Positions 30,740 to 41,971 of a stretch of DNA of 64,000 bases are shown here, one piece after another. The notes beneath the pieces are model-generated. The model did not search any database, was not told the origin of the DNA, and worked only from the letters and a program-made list of their open reading frames with translations. Position 1 is the first letter of the stretch. Each line of letters begins with the position of its first letter. Made by a program: the position numbers and the translations under genes. Source of the stretch: Schizochytrium sp. TIO01 (taxonomy: Eukaryota; Sar; Bigyra; Thraustochytrida; Thraustochytriidae); contig SMSO01000031.1 in NCBI GenBank assembly GCA_004764695.1, forward strand, positions 3,643,048 through 3,707,047. The letters are read 5' to 3'.

Positions 30740-32884
30740 TTTCAAGAATCAGCTAAGAGACGATAGGTGGAAAATCGAAATCCGGCAATTTACTTTGCCC
30801 TTGTTCTTTGGAACTCTTTCAACCCTCAAAGCTTATATTGCATGCGTGGTGCTCACTTTCGGGTTTGGTGGCTTGTCGGTGTCTAACATTTTGAATAGAT
30901 TCCTGATGAATAAAGGCCAGCCATCAACTCATGACAACGTCGTAAGCTACCTCTTACTCCCTGAGGGTTGAGTACTACTACATTGATCGCAGTAGTCAAA
31001 TATCAGGGTTTGTAGTCTGAATTATTCCCTCTTCAATGATTATCTTCGGATCGAATTATTTCCATGGTTAAGTTAGTATAGCAGTATGATAGTGAGCCTA
31101 ACGAAAGGAATGCCCTCGCCGCAGTTTTCCTTATTTCCCATTGGCAGATGGTCGTCGCTCGATTGCACTACCCACCATAGGGCGATCTTTTCCACCAAAA
31201 AAGTTCTTTTGCATTCGATCATTTTCTAAGAAATGACGCTCGTGGCACTTTGGTACCTCAACAGTTGTGCGCTGCAAAACGATACCTGGTACCTACCTAT
31301 CTACTACTAGATAGTACAGAATGCTTCTCAAAGGAAGTTTTCCAGCTTCGAAACCTGAGTTGCTCCAATATAAACAAGGTACCTGCTAGGTTTCATTAGG
31401 ATACTACTATTATAGCTGGGTTCTGGTAGCTGCAGCTGCAAATGCTTCTAAAATTCAGTTACCTTCTCCCGACTGCCAGTGATAGAGATGTGATGTCATA
31501 GTAATGTGCTGTAGCACTACAGACTCTACATGATCAACATCGTATCGTCGTCGCCATCATCACTGCTTTGTCCGAGTGGCCCACTGTGATTCTCCAAGCT
31601 TTTCATTTGTCGCACAAGCCTCTGGATCTTCGAACAAGTTGAAAGAGCTTGAAAGAGCTTGAAAGAGCTTGAAAGAGCTTGAATACTGTGAAGACTTTTA
31701 CGAATATCATGACAAATACCACTGAGCTATTTCCGAGAAACCAAGCTAACAACCAAGACAAAAAAATCATGCCGCGCCTTGTCATTCTCTCCGACTCGCA
31801 CTTCCGGTACTATGCTGACGATATGGCAAAGCCGATTTGAAGATTACCTACTCGTAGGTTTGAATGTTGAAGTGTCAGTGCTTGTGCAACAATGAATTCT
31901 TTTGTGTAGAATGCTAATTAAGCTACTTGTTAGTACAGAATACGATAGTCAACGATGACATCGTAATGTTTGAGTTAATCGCCTGGCAAAAACTTAGTGT
32001 CCTTGACTCAAAGAAACCTGCTGGTATATCATTAATTCCAGGAGCGTAGCGTAGTTGCTCGCCATAATGCAATGCTTACGAGTACTTCACATGTACTCTA
32101 TGTAGGAAGCTAATTTTTAGTCTGACTAACTAACTCATTGGACTAATCCTCTTTTAATTTTTTGCGTATATAAACATATCAGCTTAAGCAGTCTTTTGCT
32201 TGTTTTTATTTTGTTTGCTAATCCATTGCTTCGAATATACTTGTATGCAAGTGTCATCATCATTTTGTAGTCTCCACCGCGACATAGAAAGTATACAACA
32301 GGCAAAAAAGACACAACTTGGTATTAATTTAGAGATTTGCAAACGAGCTAACTCTGCTATTTGACCTTTAAAAAAGAGTACAATGTGATGTTCTTGAATT
32401 ACTACCCCAACTTATAATAACAAAAGAAGCTTTCCAAAAAACAAAAAAAATCGATTTTTTGGATTGGAGTTTCACAGAACAGTTTACTCTGTGACTGATG
32501 TTGACTTGCAATATTCTTCTCAAGAGCCGGAATTTCGTATACTAGCATGATTTTCTAATTCAATCAAGTTTACTCATATGTTGCAACAGTGAAGAACAGT
32601 AGAAACCCAAATTGTTCGATGAGTGGACTGTCCCGCGAGACAACTAACTCATAAAAAGGTGATATTGGTGTATAAAAATGATTAGGTAGTGATGATCCCT
32701 TTTTAGTTTGTTTTCTCGCATTCTTTTCCGCCATTTCAGGATGATGATTCAAACATCAGGGAACTTAGATACTGGGAGCAACTCTTTCCAGACGGCGCAG
32801 TTTAAATGATAGGTTGATTCTTGATTTGATTTGTAAAGAAAAATAAATTTGTTTAATTGCGAGATAGATTATGCATGAATGAAA
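30740..32884. other. 2.1-kb intergenic region
   Basis: No gene is recognised. It contains a four-unit 10-bp repeat (31641-31680), an exact AGGTACCT palindrome (31377-31384) and several related GGTACC sites near 31,245-31,300. The 3' half is AT-rich. Confidence 0.4.
31641..31680. repeat. Perfect 10-bp tandem repeat, four units
   Basis: The unit GAAAGAGCTT is repeated exactly four times. It lies in intergenic DNA about 0.9 kb upstream of the HIT gene start. Its GAA and CTT elements recur at helical-turn spacing; any regulatory role is a guess. Confidence 0.9.
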
Positions 32885-34888
32885 TTACTTGCGCTTAGGG
32901 GGCTCAAGAACCATCTCGTGAAGCGGGGAGCCGGCAGGCACCATAGGCAACACAAAGACATCCTTGTCCACAAACACCTCAAGCACAACAGGGCCCTCGT
33001 ACTCGAGGAACTTCTTCAAGGTCTCCTTGAGCTCAGACTGCTTGCTGCAGTACATGCCCTTTGCGCGCATGGCCTCAGCAACCTGGTCAAAACGGGGGTT
33101 AAACATTGGGGTACCAGAGTGGCGCTCGTCGTAGAAGAGATCCTGCCACACCTTGACCATACCCTGGTAGTTGTTCTGGAGAATCAAAACCTTGACACCA
33201 ACGTTGAACTCGGCAGCAGTGATGAGCTCCATACCGGTCATCGAGTATGAGGCATCACCATCAACATCAATCACAATAGCGTCAGGCTTGGCAATCTTGG
33301 CACCGATGGCGGCAGGGAGACCGTATCCCATGGTACCAGCACCACCGGAAGAGATCCACTGACGGGGCTTGGTCCAGGTCAAGAACTGAGCAGCCTGCAT
33401 CTGGTGGCTACCAACACCGGTGGTGATGTAGACTTCGCGGCCGGAGTTCTCCTGGATCTCGAGGAGCTGCTTGTTGAGCTCGGTGAGAACCTGCTGGGGC
33501 TTGAGGATTTCGTCATCGGTCTTGGCGGCATCGTAGATAAAGGGGTGCTTGGTCTTCCACTCGGAGATCTGGTCGAACCAAGGCTTGCGCTCCTTGAACT
33601 CAACATGCGGTGTAATATTGGCAAGGTTCTCCACGACGTCACCGAGGACAGCAACAGTGGGCTGCACAACCTTGTGAAGGTTCTTGGGGGAGATCTCAAA
33701 GTGCACAATACCACCACGGCCCTCGCGCTCTGCGCGCTTAGCCTCAGGGGCAAATGCGTCTACACGTCCAGTGACACGGTCATCAAAACGTGCACCAAGA
33801 GCAAGGATAAGATCGGCATTCTGCATGGAGTAGTTAGCGAAAGCAGATCCGTGCATACCAAGCATCTTGAGGGAAAGCGGGCTGCGCTCGTCAAATCCAC
33901 CGAGACCCTGCATGGTGGTGGTGACGGGGATGTTTGCCTTCTCTGCGAGCTCCTTGAGCACGCCGGGTCCGTCGAGCTGGCTCTGCATGATACCCTGGCC
34001 AGCGTAGATGACAGGGCGCTCGGCACGGTTGATCATCTCAGCGATAAGCTGGAAATCGGCAGTGCCCGGAGCTCCGATGCGCTCCTTGTGGAAGAGCTCC
34101 ACCTTCTGCTTCTGACGAACAGCCACCTGAGGAGAAGAGTCCGGGATCTGCTTCAACATCACAGCGGTGACATCCTTGGGAAGGTCGACAAGCACAGGTC
34201 CAGGTCTTCCGCTGGTGGCGATTTCGAAGGCCTCGTTGATGCGTCTAGGGAGGTCTTTGACATCCTTGACCATGACGTTCCACTTGGTGCAGGACCTGCT
34301 GATACCCACGATATCACACTCCTGGAAAGCATCCGTTCCGACGGCGGAAGTCGGCACCTGGCCAGTGAACACGATGAGAGGGGTACCGTCCATGTAGGCA
34401 TCCATGATGGGGGTGATGGTGTTGGTGGCGCCAGGACCAGAGGTCACGAGCACGATACCGGGTTTGCCAGTGGCACGAGCGTAACCTTCGGCCATGTGGC
34501 CTGCGCCCTGCTCGTGGCGAGCAAGGATGAACTTGAAGGCATCGCTCTCGAAAATGGCGTCGAAGACGGGAAGGATGGCACCACCAGGGTAGCCAAAGAT
34601 GGTGTCCACACCGTGCTCGCGCATGAGCTCGTGAAAGATCTGGGCACCGGTCATGCCCACAAAGCGGGCATCGTCGCTGGCCGCCTGCGAGGTGGCAGAG
34701 GCGAGGGAGCTCTGCGAGCGCAGGGAGGGCTTGGAGACGGCATCATTGGAGAGGTTGGTCTTGGCCTGGACGCCAGACGAGGAAATGTCGGGCACAGACG
34801 AAGACAGAGAAGTGGAGAGGGCACGGAGACCGGCGACGCGGGGGGCGCGGGAGAACACGGCCAGGGGCCGGGAAGCGGCTGACCGCAT
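32885..34888 (-). CDS. Acetolactate synthase catalytic subunit, copy 1
   Basis: This gene encodes 667 residues from the ATG at 34888-34886; the open frame extends to a TTG eight codons earlier. An Arg/Ser/Ala-rich leader without acidic residues in its first 40 positions predicts mitochondrial import. The mature part is a full ThDP-dependent acetohydroxyacid synthase: catalytic Glu126 in ARHEQGAGHM, FAD/ThDP domains, and the GDASY...NNYQGMVKVWQ thiamine-binding region near 541-575. It condenses pyruvate to acetolactate (or with 2-ketobutyrate), the first common step of Val, Leu and Ile synthesis. The segment GQVPTSAVGTDAF keeps the Pro (residue 179) and Ala (187) equivalent to herbicide-site residues P197 and A205 of plant enzymes. 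It is GC-richer than its surroundings and nearly identical in blocks to copy 2. A long AAAG repeat lies 89 bp upstream. Confidence 0.95.
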   Translation of the reverse strand: MRSAASRPLAVFSRAPRVAGLRALSTSLSSSVPDISSSGVQAKTNLSNDAVSKPSLRSQSSLASATSQAASDDARFVGMTGAQIFHELMREHGVDTIFGYPGGAILPVFDAIFESDAFKFILARHEQGAGHMAEGYARATGKPGIVLVTSGPGATNTITPIMDAYMDGTPLIVFTGQVPTSAVGTDAFQECDIVGISRSCTKWNVMVKDVKDLPRRINEAFEIATSGRPGPVLVDLPKDVTAVMLKQIPDSSPQVAVRQKQKVELFHKERIGAPGTADFQLIAEMINRAERPVIYAGQGIMQSQLDGPGVLKELAEKANIPVTTTMQGLGGFDERSPLSLKMLGMHGSAFANYSMQNADLILALGARFDDRVTGRVDAFAPEAKRAEREGRGGIVHFEISPKNLHKVVQPTVAVLGDVVENLANITPHVEFKERKPWFDQISEWKTKHPFIYDAAKTDDEILKPQQVLTELNKQLLEIQENSGREVYITTGVGSHQMQAAQFLTWTKPRQWISSGGAGTMGYGLPAAIGAKIAKPDAIVIDVDGDASYSMTGMELITAAEFNVGVKVLILQNNYQGMVKVWQDLFYDERHSGTPMFNPRFDQVAEAMRAKGMYCSKQSELKETLKKFLEYEGPVVLEVFVDKDVFVLPMVPAGSPLHEMVLEPPKRK

Positions 34889-34976
34889 GGGTGCTAGGGG
34901 TCGAGGGGTCAAGAGAAGTGCCTGCCTGCCTCGGAGCGGAGCGATTCTGGTGCTGCTTGTTCAAAGGCATTGATCG

Positions 34977-35080
<104 letters not shown>

Positions 35081-35155
35081 TATCTCATTTTTAAAACCAA
35101 ATTCAAATAAATAACTTTCAATAACTTTCATTAACTTTCAATAACTACTTTCTCT

Positions 35156-35196
35156 AATTAACTAACTAACTAGCTAGCTAACTAACTAACTAACGA
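35156..35196. repeat. TAAC/TAGC tetranucleotide array
   Basis: This is a run of TAAC units interrupted by two TAGC units, visible directly in the sequence. No function is suggested. Confidence 0.85.
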
Positions 35197-35287
35197 GCTA
35201 AATAATTTTTTACTGTCCTAATAATCTTCCATTTTAAAAGTTTATATTTTCTTTTTTCAAAGGGCATAATAGGTCAGAAACTCATGA

Positions 35288-35310
35288 GACTGACTGACTG
35301 ACTGACTGAC
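35288..35310. repeat. GACT microsatellite
   Basis: Five and three-quarter perfect GACT units sit at the edge of a GC-rich patch. Confidence 0.9.
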
Positions 35311-35920
35311 GGCAATTCTCGCGAGGCGAGCGAAGGAGGAGCTCCTTCTCGCGTGGCGCAGCTCCTGCTCTCTCCCCGAGGGTCCATATTCGGACGCGCC
35401 GTCGCTGCTGCCTCCTTCGCCTGCCGCTTCTCTGCTTTCTCTGCCCTGCCGCGCAGCTCCTCCCGAGGGAAAACGGATGACGATGGACTCTCTCTCTGTC
35501 TCTTCAAGCCCCATCCACATTACGTGGTAGCTGGCTGGCTAGCCATAACGCTAGCACCTCCATGCATATACACATACATACATGTAATACATAATGCATA
35601 TCATCAACAATACACATACATACATATATACATTCATTTATTCACATATATGGAGAGAGAGAGAGAGACACTCTTAAAGTTCATGCGGACCTTCAGTTTA
35701 TGGAAAGAGATCGATACATACAGACCGTCGTAAGTTCGGGTTGCGAAGGCGATGCTTTCTTTCGCTCCTCCGGCTCCCGCAGAGGTCACTCAGGGCCTTG
35801 ATCTTTGACAAGTCGCTGCTGCACATCATAACCATAACGCGGCAGATTGTATTGATTCGTTCGTTCGTTCATTCATTCATTCATTCATCCATTTGTGTGC
35901 TATATGTATATGATATGCAT

Positions 35921-36038
35921 ATGTATGTATATGGATGTATATGTATAAATGTATGTATAAATGTATGTATAAATGTATGTATAAATGTATGTATATGGAT
36001 GTATATGTATAAATGTATGTATAAATGTATGTATGTAA
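35921..36038. repeat. 12-bp minisatellite of TGTATGTATAAA type
   Basis: Repeated TGTATGTATAAA-like 12-mers are interrupted by TATATGGATGTA variants, giving a higher-order pattern in which the whole block recurs. It is preceded by a TTCG/TTCA tetranucleotide run at about 35,855-35,888. Confidence 0.85.
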
Positions 36039-36832
36039 GCACAGAATCGACCAATGCAGATATCGATGAATGTCCTGTGGAGCTGGAGTTGCGTTTCCGT
36101 GAGGGAGGGGGAGGCTGCTCTCAGACGGCCTGGATATGGGCTTTGGAGCAGATCGACAGGGCCAGGACAGTTGGTTTTCAGGTTCATTTTCAAGGAAGGC
36201 TAAGTTGAGAAAGGTAAAGAGCTTAACTTACGTTAAATTCAATGAAAGCTTTGAAAGAAATCGATTGTAGAATGAATGAAAGATTGAAACTAAAACTAAA
36301 TTCAAAAGGAATGTGGTGTGCCCATAAGAAGATGAATCAATCAACGACCCCTAAGTAGCCGCTAAGGGGGTCGTAGTCAACTTCGCCGCTCCGCTCTTTC
36401 AAGTCCTTCGCACGCCAGTTCATTTAGTTTCACTAACAATATGGAGAAAGAAGCAAACTAAGTACTTTAAAGTTCACTCACTCATTCATTTAAGCATTTC
36501 TTCTTAGAGGCTTTTCAAACTTACCTCCTACGGGTTGCTATGCACATGCTATGCCACATGGAGAAAAACTTTCTGACCTCTCGATAGTACGGGAGCGACT
36601 ACCGATAAAGGTAGCACTGGTGGTTGTGTGATTTTCTTTTTACTGGTGCCTCTGAGGGCGCTTTCAAAGGCGTGGACTTCTTGAAAGGGGGCGCAAGTGG
36701 GGTATAGCGCGCCCTGCAAGTAAAGAATGGGGGCACTACAGTAGAGTATCCGGGGCCACAGTGGGTTATCCGGGACCGCACACACGGAGGGGAGAGCAAC
36801 GAAGCACGCATAAGCAGTCACTAACAGACAGA

Positions 36833-36860
36833 AGACAGACAGACAGACAGACAGACAGAC
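36833..36860. repeat. GACA microsatellite
   Basis: Seven uninterrupted GACA-phase tetranucleotides are present, with imperfect copies flanking them. Confidence 0.9.
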
Positions 36861-37408
36861 TAAAATGCAGACAGACGGCCTTCGAGGTCGGAGGCGCAGG
36901 CACAGCGTCGCAGAGGCCGACTCGTGCCCGAGGAGAACCAGGCCAAGGGCACGCGTACAGCGAAGGCCACGCGTAAGCAAGCGAGAGTGAGCGCTATCCA
37001 CTGTTTTCGTACAGATTTATTATTATTATAATTATTAAATTAAATTAAATTAAAGTAAATTAATAAATTCAAAGAATAAATAAAAACTAAAAAAGAGAGT
37101 CACCACCGTCGATTAAAAATGTCCTTCCCTCATTCACTGCTCCTTGTGCCTTTATTTAGGTTGTTTTATTTTGAATTAAAAACATTATTTTATTATTTTG
37201 AAAACGTTATTATTTTTATTACTATTTTTAAAGAAACTAATCTAGCAAAACTACAGTATAGTGGGAAGGAAAAAAGAAAAAAAAAAAAAGAGGAAGAGGG
37301 GCTACTACTTAATTGTAGGCCTAGCCGTGTTAGCATAATGGCTAGGTAGCATTTATTTCCTGTTCTATCTTCTTTTCACTAACAATAAAAGTAACAATAA
37401 GTGAAGGG

Positions 37409-37491
37409 AATGCAATGCAATAAGTGAAAGGAATGCAATGTAATGCAATGCAATGCAATGCAATGTAATGCAATGTAATGCGATTCAATGT
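37409..37491. repeat. AATGC pentanucleotide array
   Basis: This is an imperfect array of AATGC units with AATGT variants. No coding or structural role is apparent. Confidence 0.85.
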
Positions 37492-39958
37492 AGCGGAATC
37501 GATGCCTTCCCTTAGGCCTCGCGCTGCCTCCAAGAGGCTAGGCGCACTGTGCAGATGCAGGAAGGAAAGTCTAGCGTCAGTGCCGTGAAAGCGGGCCGGT
37601 TTCGGGAGGTTGACCTCGATGCGTCAACGAATTGCACTCCGTTTTAGGCAGTCCCACACGCTTTCGGAAAGGAGGCATTCAGGCTGTACTGGCGGAGCGC
37701 TAGATCCCAGTTATGGTTTACGTTAGGACTCCCTTGGCGGTGGGTGGCAGCGAGCAATTCGCCTACTTCCCGTGGATTTGTTGATGATATGTTGTTGCCA
37801 TTGGTGGCCTTCAAGTTTGCGATTCCCAAGTCCTTCTTGAGTCTCGACCAACACATGAGGTTGAAGAACTAAGTGAGGGCGGCGACCGACCTCAAGTGAG
37901 GATAACGCCAGTTGTCCAGTATGCCAAGTCTCCGTTGATGGCGATATTGAGGTGAATCTCGAGGTTGATCTTGGCTCGCGCTCCTTGAAGAGGTCAATAT
38001 CCACGAGCTCCTCGATTTTGCGAGGAAAACAAGTATGTAGAAGGATGTGTTCACGCGAAGCTTGCTTCTTCTTCGTTGAAAGGGATGCAATTGCAGACAA
38101 TGACAGTGTCAGAAGAAAGAACAACCGACCCTTTGTGGACGATGCATCGTGAGTCTTCAGCTTTGATCGTTTGCGCTTCACGAGAAAGAAACAAACAAGC
38201 ACTCCTGTAGAAAATGTGAGCTTGTACCTCTAGAGGTATCCACTAGTTCTGTTTTTCTGTCGAAGTCATAAGGTTATTCATCTTCGATCAACATTGCGAT
38301 GTCGTCTAAAGCCGTGGCCAAGAACACACTCCTTTTTCTAATACCCTTTTGGGAAAGGCCACCAACTGCTAGTACAGCTCCACGAACACGAACACGAACA
38401 CGACTACGAGCACGAGCAAGCAGATCCGGATTCTCCACTTCACTTGCTATCATAGGTTAGAGTCCACCACCAATAAATAATTATAATTTTACCTTTTTCC
38501 TTTTTATGAATTCTAAAGTAATGGAACAACAAACTAGAAACTCAGGCAAACCCTGGTTGTCTTGACTGTCCACGGTTATATTCTGAAAGTTTGGGTCGTG
38601 GATCGTGATGGCACCGTCCAAAGGATGGTGATGTGGATAATTCTACCTAGGTAGCACGTGCTCTGCCTGCTTTTGTTTCTAAAACTAAAAAGCACACGCG
38701 CAGGATTGATGACGCCAGAATTGAAAGTCTACAATCGAAAACGATGTTGTATCCGCTCTGTAATTGATGTTAACTTAGTGCTAATAGGCGGCTCTTTTCC
38801 TCCCTTTGACTCCTTTCCGTCTTCTGTTCTCGGGCCACTCCCGCGAGTGCTTTTGAGAATGAGCTCACCTGTTTTAGTTTTTAGGTAATAACATTAATCA
38901 TGCATCGCAAGACGGCTATTAAGACCGACATCCATCCAGGTGCCCGTTATCAGCGCAGGTGATTCATAGAGATCTTCTTTAAAACTTTCTCGACTGCGTG
39001 TGCGATGACCTCCGTCTTTGACTCAGGTACCTAATGATTGCTCAAACGTTGATTGATTCGATTCAGGGCAATCTGGAACTGGCTGTCAGTCCGAAGGTGG
39101 TGGTGCTGGATGGAGGCCTTATAATAGGCCACCTGAAAGCACAGCAGAGAACTATACTGGTAATGGCGACAACAACAGAATCTGTAGCACTGCACTTCAC
39201 CACGACACGAATTGAGTTGCAAAGTGATAGTGCTACTTATTGAGGTGGTAGTGCCAGGCAGGTCCTATCTACGTAATCACCCTTGTAATTGGTGCTAGTA
39301 GTAGCAGTTATAGTAGCTACTCCATGACTCTCTAGCAAGCTGATTGAGAAGTGACCAAGATATATGTGAGAAAATGTGTATTCGTTTTCAGAGCCTTGGA
39401 GTCTCAAGCATTGCCCTTAGGAAAGGAGTGATTGCATTGCTCGATGGCAAATGGTCAGCTTGTAGGATTATGTAATTTGTATGTTGCAGTGGTAGTGCAG
39501 TTTTGTAAGATCTCCTCAGCAGCGTAATCCCAAGTGGCTTTTCAAGAATTCCTTATAGTTCTTCGATGGTTCGAAGTGAGGAAAGAACCTGCCGGAATTT
39601 CAACCACCATTGTTTCTTGATTCACGGCAAGAGGTCAGTGCTGCTAGTAGAGGTTGCTGATAGCAACTACCTACCCAAACCTTGCGATTCCTCACAAAAC
39701 AACCAACTTTGCTGACTGCCAAGCGAAAGAGATTTCTTTGCACTTGTGGTTCTTATTTTGAGCGGATATATTAGAAGGAAGCAAGATAAGATAGGATTGT
39801 TGGTTACTTCATATCGCTAACAGAATTGGGTAATTCAACGTCACAAACTTCACTCCAATGATCAAAGGAAAGCGTAAAATGTAATTATAAAGCTTTATAG
39901 ATTACTGCAATGCTGCTTCATGAAATACACATGTAAAGAAGGAATGACCTCCTCTAAG

Positions 39959-41971
39959 TTATTTACGAGAACGCTTAGGAGGCTCCAGAACCATCTCGTG
40001 AAGCGGGGAGCCACCGGGTACCATAGGCAACACAAAGACATCCTTGTCCACAAACACCTCAAGCACAACAGGGCCCTCGTACTCGAGGAACTTCTTCAAG
40101 GTCTCCTTGAGCTCAGACTGCTTGCTGCAGTACATGCCCTTTGCGCGCATGGCCTCAGCAAGATGGTCAAAACGAGGATTAAACATTGGGGTACCAGAGT
40201 GGCGCTCGTCGTAGAAGAGATCCTGCCACACCTTGACCATACCCTGGTAGTTGTTCTGGAGAATCAAAACCTTGACACCAACGTTGAACTCGGCAGCAGT
40301 GATGAGCTCCATACCGGTCATCGAGTATGAGGCATCACCATCAACATCAATCACAATAGCGTCAGGCTTGGCAATCTTGGCACCGATGGCGGCAGGGAGA
40401 CCGTATCCCATGGTACCAGCACCACCGGAAGAGATCCACTGACGGGGCTGGATCCAGGTCAAGAACTGAGCAGCCTGCATCTGGTGGCTACCAACACCGG
40501 TGGTGATGTAGACTTCGCGGCCGGAGTTCTCCTGGATCTCGAGGAGCTGCTTGTTGAGCTCGGTGAGAACCTGCTGGGGCTTGAGGATTTCGTCATCGGT
40601 CTTGGCGGCATCGTAGATAAAGGGGTGCTTGGTCTTCCACTCGGAGATCTGGTCGAACCAAGGCTTGCGCTCCTTGAACTCAACATGCGGTGTAATATTG
40701 GCAAGGTTCTCCACGACGTCACCGAGGACAGCAACAGTGGGCTGCACAACCTTGTGAAGGTTCTTGGGGGAGATCTCAAAGTGCACAATACCACCACGGC
40801 CTTCGCGCTCTGCGCGCTTAGCCTCAGGGGCAAATGCGTCTACACGTCCAGTAATACGGTCATCAAAACGTGCACCAAGAGCAAGGATAAGATCGGCACT
40901 CTGCATGGAGTAGTTAGCGAAAGCAGATCCGTGCATACCAAGCATCTTGAGGGAAAGCGGGCTGCGCTCGTCAAATCCACCGAGACCCTGCATGGTGGTG
41001 GTGACGGGGATGTTTGCCTTCTCTGCGAGCTCCTTGAGCACGCCGGGTCCGTCGAGCTGGCTCTGCATGATACCCTGGCCAGCGTAGATGACAGGGCGCT
41101 CGGCACGGTTGATCATCTCAGCGATAAGCTGGAAATCGGCAGTGCCCGGAGCTCCGATGCGCTCCTTGTGGAAGAGCTCCACCTTCTGCTTCTGGCGAAC
41201 AGCTACGAGAGGTGTAGAGTCCGGAATCTCTCGAAGTACCACAGCGGTGACATCCTTGGGAAGGTCGACAAGCACAGGTCCAGGTCTTCCGCTGGTGGCG
41301 ATTTCGAAGGCCTCGTTGATGCGTCTAGGGAGGTCTTTGACATCCTTGACCATAACGTTCCATTTGGTGCATGGCTGACTGATGCCGATAATATCACACT
41401 CTTGAAACCCATCAGAACCTGCCACAGCTGTTGCGACCTGACCTGTGAACACGATGAGAGGGGTACCGTCCATGTAGGCGTCCATGATGGGGGTGATGGT
41501 GTTTGTAGCACCTGGACCAGAGGTCACGAGCACGATACCGGGTTTGCCAGTGGCACGAGCGTAACCTTCGGCCATGTGGCCTGCGCCCTGCTCGTGGCGA
41601 GCAAGGATGAACTTGAAAGCATCGCTTTCATAGATAGCATCAAAAACTGGCAAAATAGCACCACCGGGGTATCCAAAGATCGTGTCAACGTTATGATCCT
41701 GCATGAGTTCATGGAAAATCTCAGCACCTGTAAGACCAACAAATCGCGCGTCATCAGATGCTGCTTGCACAGTCGCAGCTGACCTTGCCAGCGAGCTTTG
41801 TGCCCTTACGTTTGTATCTTTAAATCCAACTTGACTGCTGCTTGAAGTCGAGTTGACCGAATTGTTTATAGTTGTGCTTGAAGATGATGCACGCAAAATC
41901 TTCTTTGTGTGGCGTCCAGCCAGCATAGCTGGACTTCTTGCTAAACGCCTAGAGGTTGGAGTCAACAACAT
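39959..41971 (-). CDS. Acetolactate synthase catalytic subunit, copy 2
   Basis: This gene encodes 670 residues from the ATG at 41971-41969; the open frame continues 17 codons to a GTG that would spoil the leader. The N terminus (MLLTPTSRRLARSPAM...) is a mitochondrial-type targeting sequence unrelated to that of copy 1. Catalytic Glu127 and the ThDP motif are intact, so it should perform the same reaction as copy 1. From 39,96x to about 41,617 it aligns to copy 1 at a constant 7,080-bp offset without indels, with long identical blocks broken by short diverged patches. Within one patch it reads GQVATAVAGSDGF: Ala180 and Gly188 replace the Pro and Ala found in copy 1, positions known in plants and yeast to govern sulfonylurea-type inhibitor sensitivity. 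Upstream of about 41,617 the copies diverge at synonymous sites, and copy 2 is more AT-rich. Confidence 0.94.
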   Translation of the reverse strand: MLLTPTSRRLARSPAMLAGRHTKKILRASSSSTTINNSVNSTSSSSQVGFKDTNVRAQSSLARSAATVQAASDDARFVGLTGAEIFHELMQDHNVDTIFGYPGGAILPVFDAIYESDAFKFILARHEQGAGHMAEGYARATGKPGIVLVTSGPGATNTITPIMDAYMDGTPLIVFTGQVATAVAGSDGFQECDIIGISQPCTKWNVMVKDVKDLPRRINEAFEIATSGRPGPVLVDLPKDVTAVVLREIPDSTPLVAVRQKQKVELFHKERIGAPGTADFQLIAEMINRAERPVIYAGQGIMQSQLDGPGVLKELAEKANIPVTTTMQGLGGFDERSPLSLKMLGMHGSAFANYSMQSADLILALGARFDDRITGRVDAFAPEAKRAEREGRGGIVHFEISPKNLHKVVQPTVAVLGDVVENLANITPHVEFKERKPWFDQISEWKTKHPFIYDAAKTDDEILKPQQVLTELNKQLLEIQENSGREVYITTGVGSHQMQAAQFLTWIQPRQWISSGGAGTMGYGLPAAIGAKIAKPDAIVIDVDGDASYSMTGMELITAAEFNVGVKVLILQNNYQGMVKVWQDLFYDERHSGTPMFNPRFDHLAEAMRAKGMYCSKQSELKETLKKFLEYEGPVVLEVFVDKDVFVLPMVPGGSPLHEMVLEPPKRSRK

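Noticed and set aside
33404-34882. A 492-codon plus-strand frame antisense to ALS copy 1, with a similar one over copy 2 (40484-41782)
   Set aside because: It is a mirror of the ALS codon pattern: the genes avoid codons whose complement is a stop. It resembles no family, and its conservation follows from the near-identity of the two ALS copies.
37312-37350. A tRNA-like 5' half (GTTAGCATAATGGCTAGG, an A-box match)
   Set aside because: No B box or T-arm follows within tRNA distance, so it is at most a fragment or chance.
37723-38202. A 159-codon minus-strand frame between the ALS copies
   Set aside because: It starts at GTG and overlaps other partial frames; I recognise no family. I noted it only as a possible decayed coding relic.
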